A DNA stretch of 64,000 bases from Cavia porcellus (GCF_034190915.1 NW_026947507.1:27828001-27892000); one strand, 5' to 3'; positions 11,490 through 22,684 are shown, numbered from the stretch's first letter. Numbers and translations: made by a program. Notes: generated by a model from the letters alone, not told the origin.

Positions 11490-12115
11490 ATTCCTCTATA
11501 GTATAGTAGTAAATGGAAGAATTATATGTAAGATGCAGTTTATAAATGCAAACAGCTGGAAATTTTAAATTTTTGTAAAAACTATGTACACAGAATGGAG
11601 AATGGTTGTGCTCATGACAATGTCTATTTTTATAAAAATACTGATTTTCAGAGTGCATATATTTTAGGCTGCTCTAGTGAATAGTAGTTTGACCTAAAAC
11701 ATGCGATTCAGTTGTTAAAAAGCTGCAGGCAACAGAGTTCTGGATAACTTACTAGTATGGACTCTAGGCTGGAATTCTAAATGGTGTCATGGATATGATC
11801 TGCCATTTTTAAGGAGGGTGCAAATTTTGATTTTTCCGCAGCAGCGAAAGAAAAATAAAAAGTATATCAAGCACAATTTATACCTGCAAGCAGGTGGCAC
11901 TCTCGGGGTTTGGGTATAAACTAGACACATAGAATGGAGGGTGGTTGTGCTCTTTGGAATGTAAGTGTACTTACCACACTTGTTTGTAGAGTATGAATGT
12001 ATCAGGCCTCTATAGCGAAAAACAACTAGCCTAAAATGTGCTGTTCAATTAGCTCTTAGTGTCTCACTATTAGGAATTTTTTGTTAGAATTCAAAGTGAT
12101 ATCACAGATTTCTTC
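11490..12115. repeat. Diverged tandem pair, unit about 338 bp
   Basis: Two adjacent copies align in order: AGAATGGAG at 11592 and 11931 (offset 339), CCTAAAA at about 11693 and 12030 (offset 337), and TGGAATTCTAAATGGTGTCA near 11771 against AGAATTCAAAGTGATATCAC near 12086. The upstream parts also pair (a TGCAGTTTATAAATGC-like segment near 11533 with a CACAATTTATACCTGC-like segment near 11872). The pair is flanked on both sides by telomere-like hexamers. No coding frame is evident. Confidence 0.75.
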
Positions 12116-12755
12116 TGATGTTCTAAATGAAGATTACAGTCAGGTTTGAAGTTAGGGATATGATTAGTGTCAGGGTTAGGCTTGGAGTGAGGTTTTGATC
12201 TAGTGTTGGCTATGACCAGGGCAAGGTCTAGGGCTGGGATTAGTGTTAGGGCCAATTTAGGACTAGGTTTGGGTTTAGGACAAGGTTTAAATTTAGGTTT
12301 AGTGATTGTTCTTGGATTAGTGCTAGGACTAAAGCTAAGGCAGGGTTAGAGCTAGGGCTAGGGCTAGGTTCACAGCTAGCCAGGGCTAGGGCGAGAGTTA
12401 GAGCTAGGATTAGGGCTTGGGTTACAGCTGGGGCTGGGTTTGGGGTCAAGCTTAGAGGTAATATTTGGGCTAGGGACATGTTTAGAGCTACTGCTAGTGC
12501 TCCCATTTGAACTGTAGCTAAGATTATAGATAGGGTTAGGCTTAGGGATAAAGTTATATTTAGAGCTAGGGTAGGTCTAGTGTTGGATCGTAGTTTAGAC
12601 CTAGGGCTAGGTTAGAACTATGGCTAGATGTAATGATACAGCTAGGCATAGTGCTAAGGCTAGGGTGTAGGGCAAGGTTTAGAGCTCTTGTTAGGTCATA
12701 GCAAGGATTAGGGTTCATATGGGATTTAAATTTTGCTAAACACTTCATTTAGTGT

Positions 12756-12904
12756 CAGGTCATTCTAAAGTTATTGTTCAGGTTAAAATTGGAGTAGAAT
12801 AGTAGTATTGTTGTATAGTTAAGTGATATTGTTAAGATAATTATGAAAATTTTTGTAGTTTTCAATGATGCAAACCACTCCCTGTGGTTCACAGTATTGA
12901 ATGA
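12756..12904. other. Short non-telomeric spacer
   Basis: About 150 bp in which the hexamer pattern fades out. It contains TTGTATAGTTAAGTGATATT and ends near CCTGTGGTTCACAG. No family was recognised. Confidence 0.4.
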
Positions 12905-13244
12905 TGTAACTTATGTTTGACTTTAGTTTTAGGCTTCAGGTTTATGCTAAAGCTGATTCACAATTAGGGTTAGGTGTAGGGTTAATGTTAGAATTAGGAC
13001 TGGCACTAGGCTCAGCATAGTGCTAATATATTAGGTTTAGTTTTAGCGTTTGACATTATATTTATGGTTAAATTTAGTGTTAGGACTCATGTTATGTCTA
13101 GTACTAAGATTAATGTTTAGTTTTATTTTGATTAGGGTTAGCTTATGTTTAAGGTGGGATTTAAAGTTTGAGTTAGGGTAAGAGTTAAGGTTAGAATTAT
13201 GGTTAGCTTTAGGGATAAGTATAGATATAGAGCTAGGTTTAGGA

Positions 13245-14130
13245 AGGAAAGGAAAGCAAAAGATATAAAATTTTATAAACACACTTATGATAGCTAAAAT
13301 GGTTGTGCTACAAATTCTGTAAGTTCTTGGAACAAAACAGTTAACATTCATATGATTGCAACAATTTTGCATGCTAGTGTCTGGTTCTCTGAGGAACTCT
13401 CGACAATCACTATGTAAAAGAACATCCCTAGTTATATTCCTTCCACCTTGTTTTGAAGCCCTGGATCATCATTGTTTTGGGCTCTTTGCTATTGTTGTCT
13501 TTTTTATTTCATGTTTTTCCAATAATCTGTTTTGTTTTATTTTTCCCTCTAATACAGAAAGGATAGGTATACATGTAGAGACCTATACGTGAATAGAATT
13601 TCTCCTAAACAGTTTAAGAGAATCAACTATATTATTGTAATGTGTATATTACATAATGTGTAATGAAGTGAACAGCTCGTTTGAAGAAAAAGAGACATTA
13701 AGATTCTCCATTGCTGATTCTGTATCATCATGCTGTGAAATCCAGTAATGTTATTATTTTTTGTTCAGAGAGGTTTTAGTCTGTTTTGTAATGTTTAATT
13801 TCAACATACATGAAGGTATGGACAGCTATTTTGAAGAGAATAAGAAACATTATGACAGCCATTGTTGATTTTCCTATTGTCTAGTTTTGAAGGCCAGCAG
13901 TGCCTTCATTACTCTGTTCTGATCAGTTTAATGCTATTTGGTTTTGTACTAATTTTTTGTGTGTTAAGATATGGACAATTATTTTGAAGAAAACCAGAAA
14001 CATTATGGTAACCACTGTTGATCTCCTGTTGTCTTGTTTTGAAATCTGCGTCACATTGTTTTTTTCTTATCTGCTTCGTTCTGTTTTGTTGTTTAGTTTT
14101 CATTTTAAAATAAAAATATTAAAAAATGTC
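13245..14130 (+). mobile_element. L1 3' UTR with tandem units of about 150 bp
   Basis: The opening (TTATGATAGCTAAAATGGTT, then AACAGTTAACATTCATATGA) matches the L1 3' UTR at 55.44-55.52 kb. It is followed by tandem units anchored by 'AGCT(A/C)(T/G)TTTGAAG...ACATTA' at 13670, 13820 and 13973 (spacing 150 and 153), each continuing into a CTTGTTTTGAA-like and TTCTGTTTTGTT-like segment. The end is AAAATAAAAATATTAAAAAA. The ORF2 part is absent, so this is a 5'-truncated L1 inserted in the telomere-like block. Confidence 0.75.
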
Positions 14131-14139
14131 TTTGTCACT

Positions 14140-14470
14140 TAAAAATAAGTTCCTGCTATGGATTTGTATTTTTCAAAGGCCTTTTCTGCACCTATTGAGA
14201 TGATTCGGTGAACATTATTTTTCTTATGTGTATGTGGTCATTCCATTTTTTTTTTTTATTTCAACTATCTTTGTATCCTTGGATGTAACTGACATGATCA
14301 TGAGGTATGATGTTTTTAATGATCTGTTGTATTCTACTTAGAAATACCTTGGGGATTTTTGCAGCTATATTCATTAAGAAGATTAGGCAATGGACAGATA
14401 TCCCCCATCTATCTATCTCTCTCGCTTTCTTTCTCTCTTTCTTAATCCCTCAGCTCCTGTCTGATTTTGG
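14140..14470 (-). mobile_element. L1 ORF2 fragment, antisense
   Basis: The plus strand reads as reversed reverse-transcriptase sequence: AAAGGCCTTTTCTGCACCTA, TTGAGATGAT, TCTTTGTATCCTTGGATGTA, AATGATCTGTTGTATTCTA and GGGGATTTTTGCAGCTATAT. The same order appears in the antisense L1 at 28.68-28.9 kb. It is truncated at both ends and terminates in a TCTA/TCTC-rich patch near 14407-14440. Confidence 0.7.
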
Positions 14471-14894
14471 TATCAGTTTAGTAATAAACTAAAGGAATGA
14501 GTGTGACATTAATAAAAAAAGAATATTACAGGTGTGACTAGGTTAGGATTAGTGTTAACCTAAGAGTCAGTATTAATGTTAAGGGAATGATTAGGGTTAG
14601 TGTGCGGGCTAGAGCTAGGACTAGGGTTAAAACTAGAGCAAGGGTTGCAGTTAGGCTTATGGCTAGGTTTAGTGCTAGTATTGCAATTGGGTTTAGGGTT
14701 AGGGTTAGGGTTGCGTTTATGATTGGATTAGTGTTAAAGTTGGGTTAGGTTTAGGGTTTAAATTTAGCATTTTTTTAGATTTAGGGTTAGGGATAGAGCT
14801 ACAGCAATATTTAATATTTTGACAGCATTTTTGTTATTTTTAGGGCTATGGTAGAGTTAGGGATAGAGATAAAGTTAGGTTTATGGTTAAAGTT

Positions 14895-16640
14895 TGTTTA
14901 TACTACACTCCCAAAACTATTATACACATGCAATACATTACCAGTCAAAATTCTAGCAGCATGCTTTACAGACCTAGAGAAAGCAATCTTAAAATTCATA
15001 TGGATCTAGGGATATCCAGAATAACAAAAGCATTCTGGACCACATAGCAAAGCAGGATGCCTTGAAATACCTCACTTCAAGTTATACTACAAAGCAATAG
15101 TGAAAAGAAATCACACACCACTGGAACAAAAACAGATATGTACATATGTGGAACAAAATAGTGGATACACAAATATACCCAGACACATTCAGCTGTTTGG
15201 TCTTTGACAATGGGGCCAGAATCATATCTGGAGGAATGACAGCTTATTCTACAAATGCTGCTGAGAAAAGTGGTCATCTATTTTTAGAAAATTGAAATTG
15301 TATCAGTTTCACTCCCCATATACTAAATTAAATTCAAAATTGATCTGAGATCTAAACATTAAAATAGAAATATTAAACCTACTGGAAACTAAAATATGCA
15401 AATCAATTGAAGAGATAGGTATAGGAAAATTTTTTCTAAATGTAACTTTAATTGTACAAGAAATAATATAAAAAATCAACAAAAGGGGTTATGTCAAACT
15501 AAGAAGTTACACAGCAAAAGAAGCAATTACTAGAGTGAAAAGACAATGTACAGAATAGGAAAATAATTTTACCAGTCACTCCTTATTCAGAAAAATAATA
15601 TCTAGACTATCTAAGGAACTCAAAAAACTGAATCATCTAAAATTAAATACCCAGTCAAGAAATGGAGTACAGAAATTAGTAGGTATGCCACAGAGGAAGA
15701 AATACAGATGATTAACAAACATATGGAAAAAGGTTCAACTTATTTGATCATTTGAGAGATGCAAATTAAAGCATGTTAATATTCCATCTTACTAGCTAAA
15801 CAATGACAGCCATTAAGTAATCAATCAATAACAAACATTGATATCACTGTAGTAATAAAGAAACCTTCTTTCATTGTTGCTGGGCATGTAAACTAATGTA
15901 TTATTTTCACAAATAATTTTTTAAAAGATAAAGACAAAACAAAGGAACCATTATGTAAATCAGTGTGGGTATTTCTCAAAGAAGTAAAATTAGGATTTCA
16001 TATTATCCAGGTAACGCCCTGCTTTGGTATCTTCCCCAAAGAGATTAATGCAGCGTACTACAGTGGTACATTCATACCAAAGTTTATAGTGGCACTAATT
16101 AAAAGATCTAAACCCTGGAAACAGCTTGTATACCCATGAACAGACAATTGAATAATGAAAACGTGGTATTTAGTACTAAAAAGGAGGACAAATTGCACAA
16201 ATTTGAGACATTTGTAGAAAAATGGATGCACCTGGAAAATACAATACTGAGTGAAGTAAACTAGACATACATGCTTAAATACAATATGATATCTCTCATT
16301 TGAGTGAGACAAAGCACAAAATGAGTAATGAAGGATGGACAGAAGGGGATACAAGGATAGAGCTCTAGCAAAAGATAAGGGGTTTAAGGGTACAATGGTG
16401 GAGAGACATGAGGAAGGGAAGCAGAAATAAGTAGAGTAAAGATATACAGGAATGTAATACTCTCAATGAATGTAAACATAGAACATGACCTGATATTAAT
16501 AATATCAATAAGAATGAAAACCTGGATAGGGCAATTAGAGGATTTTAAAAATGTAATATGTACATTTACTGTTCGCAAAATGATTGGAAACTGCATGTAC
16601 TAGCAACATGTACTAATAAAACTTACAGTTAAAAAAAGAA
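14895..16640 (+). mobile_element. L1 ORF2 C-terminal part and 3' UTR
   Basis: Conceptual translation with frameshifts recovers C-terminal ORF2 landmarks: LPKLLYTCNTLPVKI, FTDLEKAILKFIW, FKLYYKAIVK, NDSLFYKCC and KLRSYTAKEAITRVK, in the family order. From about 16050 it runs through the end of ORF2 (ACTACAGTGGTACATTCATA) into a 3' UTR ending ATGTACTAATAAAACTTACA plus an A-rich tail. It starts abruptly at the telomere-like block, so it is truncated there. Many stops make it inactive. Confidence 0.8.
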
Positions 16641-16689
16641 ATGCCTCAAATGTTATTCCAGATTATAAACTTTTATCTAAATAATTTTT

Positions 16690-17535
16690 TACAAAGAAAG
16701 TCAAATAAGCCAGCAACCCAGCATGGCACACGTCACAGGTGGGGCCAGCCAGCAGCACAGTGTGGCACTTGGAAGGGACCAGAAGTGCAGAAAATTTTGA
16801 ACCAGCAGTGAGAATCAGAGTAATCGGTGAATGAGGTGAACCAGTGCTGTGGTCTGGCACATGGATATGTGGAATGGAAGTGGGAAAGTGGGGCTGCTGT
16901 TTTCCTTCAAAGGACGCGAGATGAACTCCAGTACCAGAAGAGTTCCATATGCTTCACTGTCAAAATCCCAGAGTGGAATGAGGGAGGAACAATCCAGTAA
17001 CAGTACATTGCCAGCAGGTGGGAGCAGACTCAAAGGGACGCTGCTGAGAGGTGGCTCTGCTGACCACCTAAAGCCTGCCGTAGCCATAAATGTAAAGGAA
17101 GAGAAATTTCTCCCTGGTCTGATACCAACAGAGTGGCCATGGCCTAGCAGCATAAGCAGGCAACAGGATTGTCCTGGAGCAGAACAAGAGCACTCCCCTG
17201 CCCAGTGACCAATGTGAAAGAGAAGTCAGTGGTGTGTAACAGAGGAGAGTGTGCAAGGTCCAGCTGGACACAGGTCTGGGAGCAACTCCGGGCTTTCTCT
17301 TCCTTAAGGCACCACAGCAACTGGGAGGGAACAGCAGAGACAACCACAGCGAGAAGTGGACCTCAGCTTAGGACCAGACCCAGCTCCTACATTCTGAGGC
17401 CAAGATCAGTCCCTTACTCAGCGCACATTTCACCTGAAACCTGGCGGGATTGCACAGCACATTTCTGGGATCCTGCTTGCACAAATACCACAGAACTGTG
17501 ACCCCAGAGAAGTTGTACTACTTTCTTTTTCTTTT
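16690..17535 (+). mobile_element. GC-richer L1 5' UTR-like segment
   Basis: About 850 bp much richer in G and C than its surroundings lies directly upstream of an L1 ORF2 piece in the same orientation. Composition and context suggest an L1 5' UTR, but no monomer repeats are obvious. Long overlapping frames of 90-119 codons occur on both strands, as expected from GC content. Alternative: an unrelated LTR or a processed transcript fragment. Confidence 0.45.
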
Positions 17536-18180
17536 TTCAAGATACCCCTTGGATAGGAAAAACTAACTAATGAAAATGGCCATATTCCCAAACTGTTATA
17601 AGATTTAATACAATCCCAATCAAAATACCATTAGCATATTGTGCAGAATTAGATAAAACATTCCTGAAGTTTATTTGCAACCAGAAGAGAACTAGAATAG
17701 CAAAAACAATTCTTTGCAACAAAGGCAAGGCAGGGGGCATCACAATCCCTTACTTGAAATTATATAACAAAGATTCTGTGATAAAAACTGAATGGTAATG
17801 GCACCAAAATAAACCTGAGGATCAATAGAACCGAATAAAAGATGAAGAAACAGCTCCAAACACTCAGCCTTCTTATCTTTGCGAAGGGGCCAAATATGCT
17901 CACTGGAAAACAGATAGCCGTTTAATAGATGGTGCTGGAAACCTGGCTTTTCACCGGCTAAGGATGAAAACTAGGCCCAAGTCTATCACCGTGCACTAAC
18001 CTAAAACTGAAATGAATCAAAGCGCTAAACAGTGAAATAGAATCACTAAATCTACTGAACAGAGAATAGGCAGAACCCTTGAAGACACACGTATAGGCAA
18101 AGATTTCATGAACAGAACTTTGATCTCATGGTAGATAGCACTGAAATATGAAAGAAAAATGATACCACATGGAGAAAAGC
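17536..18180 (+). mobile_element. L1 ORF2 C-terminal piece
   Basis: The region resembles 51.8-52.4 kb of the long L1: AAAATGGCCATATTCCCAAA, TACAATCCCAATCAAAATAC, GGCAGGGGGCATCACAATCC, then a GGGGCCAAATATGCTCACTG segment. It encodes remnants of the [15 protein letters not shown] and KAGGISIP-type motifs. It ends near 18180 without ORF2's C-terminus. The join to the GC-rich segment at about 17536 skips most of the element. Confidence 0.75.
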
Positions 18181-20399
18181 ATCTATAAATAATAAGAGAT
18201 ATTAGGTATATATAAACATTGGTTTGTACTCTTATACATGTACTATTACCCTGTTATGTATCATTGTATAACTTTTCTTCATAAAGTATTTTAAAAACTA
18301 TGTGACTGCTCAAAATAAAGGTGACATATAGTTTATAATACAAAAAAATAAAAAGTATGACAAAATGACAAAGCTGGGAATGAAAATATTTAAGTACATT
18401 ATTTTAATGTTCTTTTCTACATGAAATGTCATAATATCACTTTAAGGTTGGTTGTTAAGTTAAACATATAGAATATGAATACAAAAGCAATAAATGTTTC
18501 TTAAGAAGGAAATAGACTTATATAAAAGATAAAGTAGAATTATAAAAATTTCCCAATCAATCCAAAACAGGCAAATAAAAAATACAGAATAAAATAAATA
18601 ACATTGGAAAAAATAGAAAACCTATGACCCACATACCCTCTTTAAAAAACAGAAATTAAAGATCTAAGTATTAAAATAACAAATAAGAATATGAAAAATG
18701 CCTATATCAGTAGTCATTATGAAATTTAAATCCATAGTATTATTCTAATATGTGCTTATTTGAATGTCTAGAATTTAAAAAATCAACTATAACATGTGTT
18801 GTAACAATCAGAGTCACATATGTACAAAAATCAAAAAAGTCAGTCACACCGTATTACAGGGTGTTTAAAACTGTAGAAACACTTTGGAAACTCTTTATCT
18901 GTTTCTTGAAACATTATTGTTTATACTATATATTCTTGGACATATATTATGTGTTGTACATATCATTGTATGTTATTCAGTACATAAATTGTAGTCTTGA
19001 ATATATATATATTCAATTATATATTGAATAAATATATAGGCAATTACTCTATAAAAGTATTATATATGATCAAAGTAGGATACCAAGGAACAAAAAGACC
19101 ATGACAAAGCAGTAAAAGCCTGACAGTTATACTTTGCCTGATGGCAATTTTGGAAAAGCAAATTGGTTTAGTTGAGGTTGAGTGGATGATCTTAACAAAA
19201 AACTTACAAATGAATTGGTAGAAGCAGAGAGAAACTTGGGAGTTAAAGAAGAACATTGTGAGTTAGAGACTTTGGGCAGAAAACAAAAGGTTTAATGTGT
19301 CACCATGAGCCACATTCTCCTTTGATTCTTAAGAATTACAATGACTTTAGTACAGACTGTCAGGGGGAGGAAAAAGATGAATTTGGGATGCTGTCAAGCA
19401 AGAAAAGAGAGGCTACCACCAACAAAGATCATCTCTTGGGGATTGTGTGTACACAGCTCATACAGGACAATACGAAGATTATCAGATATGTGAGGGGAGG
19501 AGTAGTTACAAATTCCCAGTTAGTTAAAAATACCAAGCGGTCTTCTTTCCTGATGCACTAGCTACTATTATCTGTAAGTTAACTGAATGCTGTGTTCTGT
19601 TCCTGCTACTGACTGGAAATTATTATAGTTCTTACTTTTTTGTTCGTTTTCTTAGGAATAACTGATTTTGCATTTAATTACTAGGACACGACAGACATCT
19701 TTCCCCTGGAAAACAGACAAAGATAGGAAAGACTACTTTCGCGCAGAGAACAGAGAAGATAGGGAAAAGCAACTTTCTGCTTGAGGAGAACAGAGAGGGT
19801 AACATTTGCTGGATTTGAGTTTATGACCAGTTAAGTGGCTTTACTTAGAGGAGATAGCTGGAGCAAAACTGATGCAAGGAAATTACGGTTTGCCCAGCCA
19901 TGCAATTTCCAAATTTAGTGATTTTTGAAGTCAACTAACAGTAAGAAAAGGTAGAGGGATTATTTAGGTTTCTCCTTAGTAACAAGAGGACACGTGATAT
20001 TTAGCAGGGTAGTAGGTTCCATGCTAGACACAGAGCACATGATAACACTTTTCATTCAACTGAAGAGGCTAAATCAATAACGGCCATGAAGATCCAAACT
20101 TCAGTAGGAAAACCTAAGCTACAGAGAAGAATTTGAAAAATGTCAACAAGTAGAGGTAAATGAAAGAAACGAGGATGAATTACATTTTAATGGAAAAGAG
20201 GTGGCAGAAAACTGAGACGCCCCAAAGAACAAGATTCATAACCTACTAGAGGACATGAAAGAATTATCTAACCATTGCCTATTGATGAAAACCTCAATTT
20301 TTTCTATTATAATCATATGTAAATAAAATTTTATATGCGTTATTTTCAGGTGTGCAGATGTGTCTGTTGTCTAGATTCCCAGAAGATTGCTGAGTAAGT
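18181..20399. other. Unassigned intergenic DNA
   Basis: Very AT-rich to about 19050, then more complex sequence with an 88-codon frame at 19295-19561 (+) that has no recognised domain. The part from 19260 to 19920 could be an LTR, because it has moderate GC and no AT bias, but I cannot name it. A small TATATATATATTCAATTATA patch lies near 19001-19020. Confidence 0.45.
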
Positions 20400-20960
20400 G
20401 TATAAAGGCTTCTCCAAGTTTTTAAGATGTCATAATATTACTATGTACCATTTTCCACTCCCACCAGTAATGTATGAGAAAGCCCATTTCCCTATAGACT
20501 CAATAACCAATATTTGTCAAATTTTCTATCTTCTCTAATATCCTAAGTGAAGCATGACAATTCAGTATTGATTTTTATGCATCCTTTTATAAATCAGCCT
20601 AAATGATTTTATATAGCTCTGTGTTATTTATAAATCATTTTATAGGAAATGTTCTTCTCATGATCTTTGCCCACTTTTCCTCTAGTTTTTTTTTTTTATT
20701 TTTTTTTTTAATTTTTCTCCTCAATTGTCAAGACTTTTGTATTAGGGAGACTTTTTCTAATGATAGTTGCAAATATTTTTTCTCCTAAATTATTGGTTTT
20801 GCTCTGCTATTGGTGTGTCTTTGTTATTTTTTTATTTCTATGTATTTTGTTTTAACATAGTCGAATTCGTCACTCTCTTTTAACAGCTTCCATATTTGAA
20901 ATAATGCCTATAAATGACACTATAAGACAGCAATCCTTTATTACCTCTGACAGTACTTTA
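20400..20960 (-). mobile_element. Old L1 3' UTR/ORF2 end, antisense
   Basis: The plus strand follows the reversed 3' end of old L1s: CATTTTCCACTCCCACCAGT, AATGTATGAGAAAGCCC, ATGATCTTTGCCCACTTTTC, then GTTGCAAATATTTTTTCTCC and TTGGTTTTGCTCTGCTA. The order and spacing agree with the family. A T-rich expansion lies at 20684-20717. Confidence 0.6.
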
Positions 20961-21039
20961 AAAAAATTGTATCTTTATTTTTCTGAACTTCCGTTTGTTT
21001 TTTAATTGCAGTATTTTATTTTGTAGCTATGCACATTCA

Positions 21040-21600
21040 GTATGGTATCAGCAGATACTTTCTAGTATACAAATCTTGGCACCAGGAGAAATCACAATTA
21101 ACACTCTTAAATGGAAAGAAGTCACCGTAATCTTAAAATCTTGTGCTTTAAACTAGATAAAGTAACAGGAGTCCTGATGGGACACAGAATCATTCTGTCT
21201 AGGAAGCCGGCGAGAGTATTTCATTGCATCTGAATCTGGATTTTCCAGGGAATACATAGTGATAGACATTGCGAGTTGCCAATATATGTATATTTTATTT
21301 TTATTCATTAACGATACCCTATTTGGCGCACAGGGCCAATATGCTGACAGGGTTAAGGAAATGTTACCCCAAAAGATTACATCTTGGCATTTAATAAAAC
21401 AGCAAATGGAGAAAAAATTCTCTGAATGTATCCTGACCTTGTCTCCTGAAAAAAGGCCATAAAAACATTCTTTGACCTTCCTCAAAAGTAGATCACAACT
21501 CAGAGGGCTGGTCCTTATGTCAAGAAAATGGAATGAGGGCAGGTATAATGAAGACAATCCGAACAAACTTTGGTAAGCCCCCAATTTATTGCCATTGGAT
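21040..21600. other. Unassigned complex segment retaining CpGs
   Basis: This stretch keeps several CpGs (near 21209, 21271, 21311 and 21326) and looks less AT-biased than its neighbours. It includes a 143-codon open frame on the minus strand at 21153-21584, the longest in the window outside L1-derived DNA. The predicted protein has no signal peptide, domain or repeat I recognise. A GTAAGCCCCCAATTTATTGC stretch near 21571 could be an LTR-leader motif. An old LTR or a conserved noncoding sequence are both possible. Confidence 0.35.
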
Positions 21601-22239
21601 CATACCTTTTTGTGTCTAACTTATATTTCTGTGTAATTGTACAATTTTCATCCAATCTGAATATAATCTACTCATTTCCCCCTTTTTTCTTTTATTATCT
21701 TCATTTCTGAAGTACTCTGTGTCATGTAAAACTTTTATCACATAATTTTGTATGATTTACTCTTATTAATTTGTTTTTTGTACAGGAGTGTAAGCCATGA
21801 AATCTTCAATGGGTGAGAACGAGTTTTTCAATGGGTGCTTAAGTGGATGAGGGAATTTTTTTTTTTCCTCAGTTGCCTAAGTGTTATTGGGTGGCCAATA
21901 GTATATGAGGTTGGAGTTGCTTGATCACTTTCTGGGCTGATATGAAGCCTTATAAAGTTTTCACTTATTAATTGGAAGGCTTTATTCTGGGCTTCTGGAT
22001 ATGGAAATATTTGAAGCTATAGTATACAAAGTTATATTCAAATATTTCAAGGAAAAAGACAGACACTATGGTAAGTACTATTAAATCGGGTTATTTGGTG
22101 CAGCAGCACTAGGTTGCTGAAACAGTCTTGCTTTGACCTGTATTGTTATGTTGTTATGTCCTCTTTTATTGCAAACTCTTATTCATTAAAAAATGATTTA
22201 GTTATTTTTTATGTTTTTTTAATTAAGGGGAAAAATTAA
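21601..22239. other. Unassigned intergenic DNA
   Basis: No recognised gene or repeat. A segment near 22035-22075 (ATATTTCAAGG...GACACTATGGTAAG) weakly resembles the unit of the L1 3' UTR array that follows, so the array may begin earlier than listed. Confidence 0.4.
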
Positions 22240-22684
22240 AAACAAATTATCAGGATATATAAAAGTAATTTTTTTTGATTTCCTATTAACTTGTTTTGAA
22301 GTCCTGTAATACTCCCACTATCTTATTTTGACTGATTAGACTCTGTTCCATTCTGTATGATAGTATCAAGTTTGGGGATATAGGCAACTACTTTGAAGGC
22401 AATAAGATTCACTAAGATGCCCATTCCGGTTTGACTATTGTCTCCCTTTGGATGTCCTGTAATGTTTACAACGTTTAAGTTTTATTGGTTTTCTTCTCTA
22501 CTGTTTTGTTCAACTTTATAATACCTAATGAGATAGACAATTCTTTTTAAGGAAACAAGAGACATTATGGTAACCACTGTTGATAACTTTGTACTCTGTT
22601 CTTACATCATGTGCTATGTCTATCCTTGGTTTTGACTGATAGCATTGTTTTGCCATATTTGACTTTATTCTCTTCCAAAAAAAA
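22240..22684 (+). mobile_element. L1 3' UTR tandem-unit array
   Basis: Units resembling those at 13.7-14.1 kb recur: GGCAACTACTTTGAAGGCAA at 22383 and GACAATTCTTTTTAAGGAAA at 22536 (spacing 153), with the matching segment TAACTTGTTTTGAAGTCCTG near 22287 from a preceding partial unit. The array ends in TTTATTCTCTTCC and an A-run, like the 3' ends at 14.1 and 39.5 kb. Confidence 0.65.

Larger units (their letters stand above)
10318..14905 (+). repeat. Degenerate telomere-like TTAGGG block, interrupted
   Basis: Decayed hexamers (TTAGGG, CTAGGG, TTAGGT, TTAGAG, TTTAGG) fill five sub-blocks at about 10318-10625, 11205-11470, 12125-12755, 12905-13235 and 14535-14905, always G-rich on the plus strand. 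Perfect runs are short; the longest I see is (TTAGGG)3 at 14693-14710. Between the sub-blocks lie LTR-like DNA, a diverged tandem repeat and L1 pieces, listed separately. This fits an old interstitial telomeric or TTAGGG-satellite-derived tract. Frames rich in Leu, Ala, Asn and Pro on the minus strand are by-products of the repeat. Confidence 0.85.

Noticed and set aside
12246..12506. 86-codon Leu/Ala/Asn/Pro-rich minus-strand frame
   Set aside because: It is produced by the degenerate telomere-like hexamers; the periodic residues mirror the six-base repeat.
13670..14130. CRISPR-like array because of regularly spaced repeats
   Set aside because: The units are about 150 bp, diverged, lie in an L1 3' UTR of a mammalian genome, and have no short palindromic repeats or unique spacers.
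16849..17501. Overlapping frames of 90-119 codons on both strands, resembling a gene
   Set aside because: They arise in a GC-richer L1-like segment, lack any domain, and overlap each other on opposite strands; no splice or start context supports an exon.
17521..17540. Functional splice acceptor (pyrimidine tract plus AAG)
   Set aside because: The tract lies inside L1-derived DNA with no partner donor or exon; kept only as a comment on the chimeric L1.
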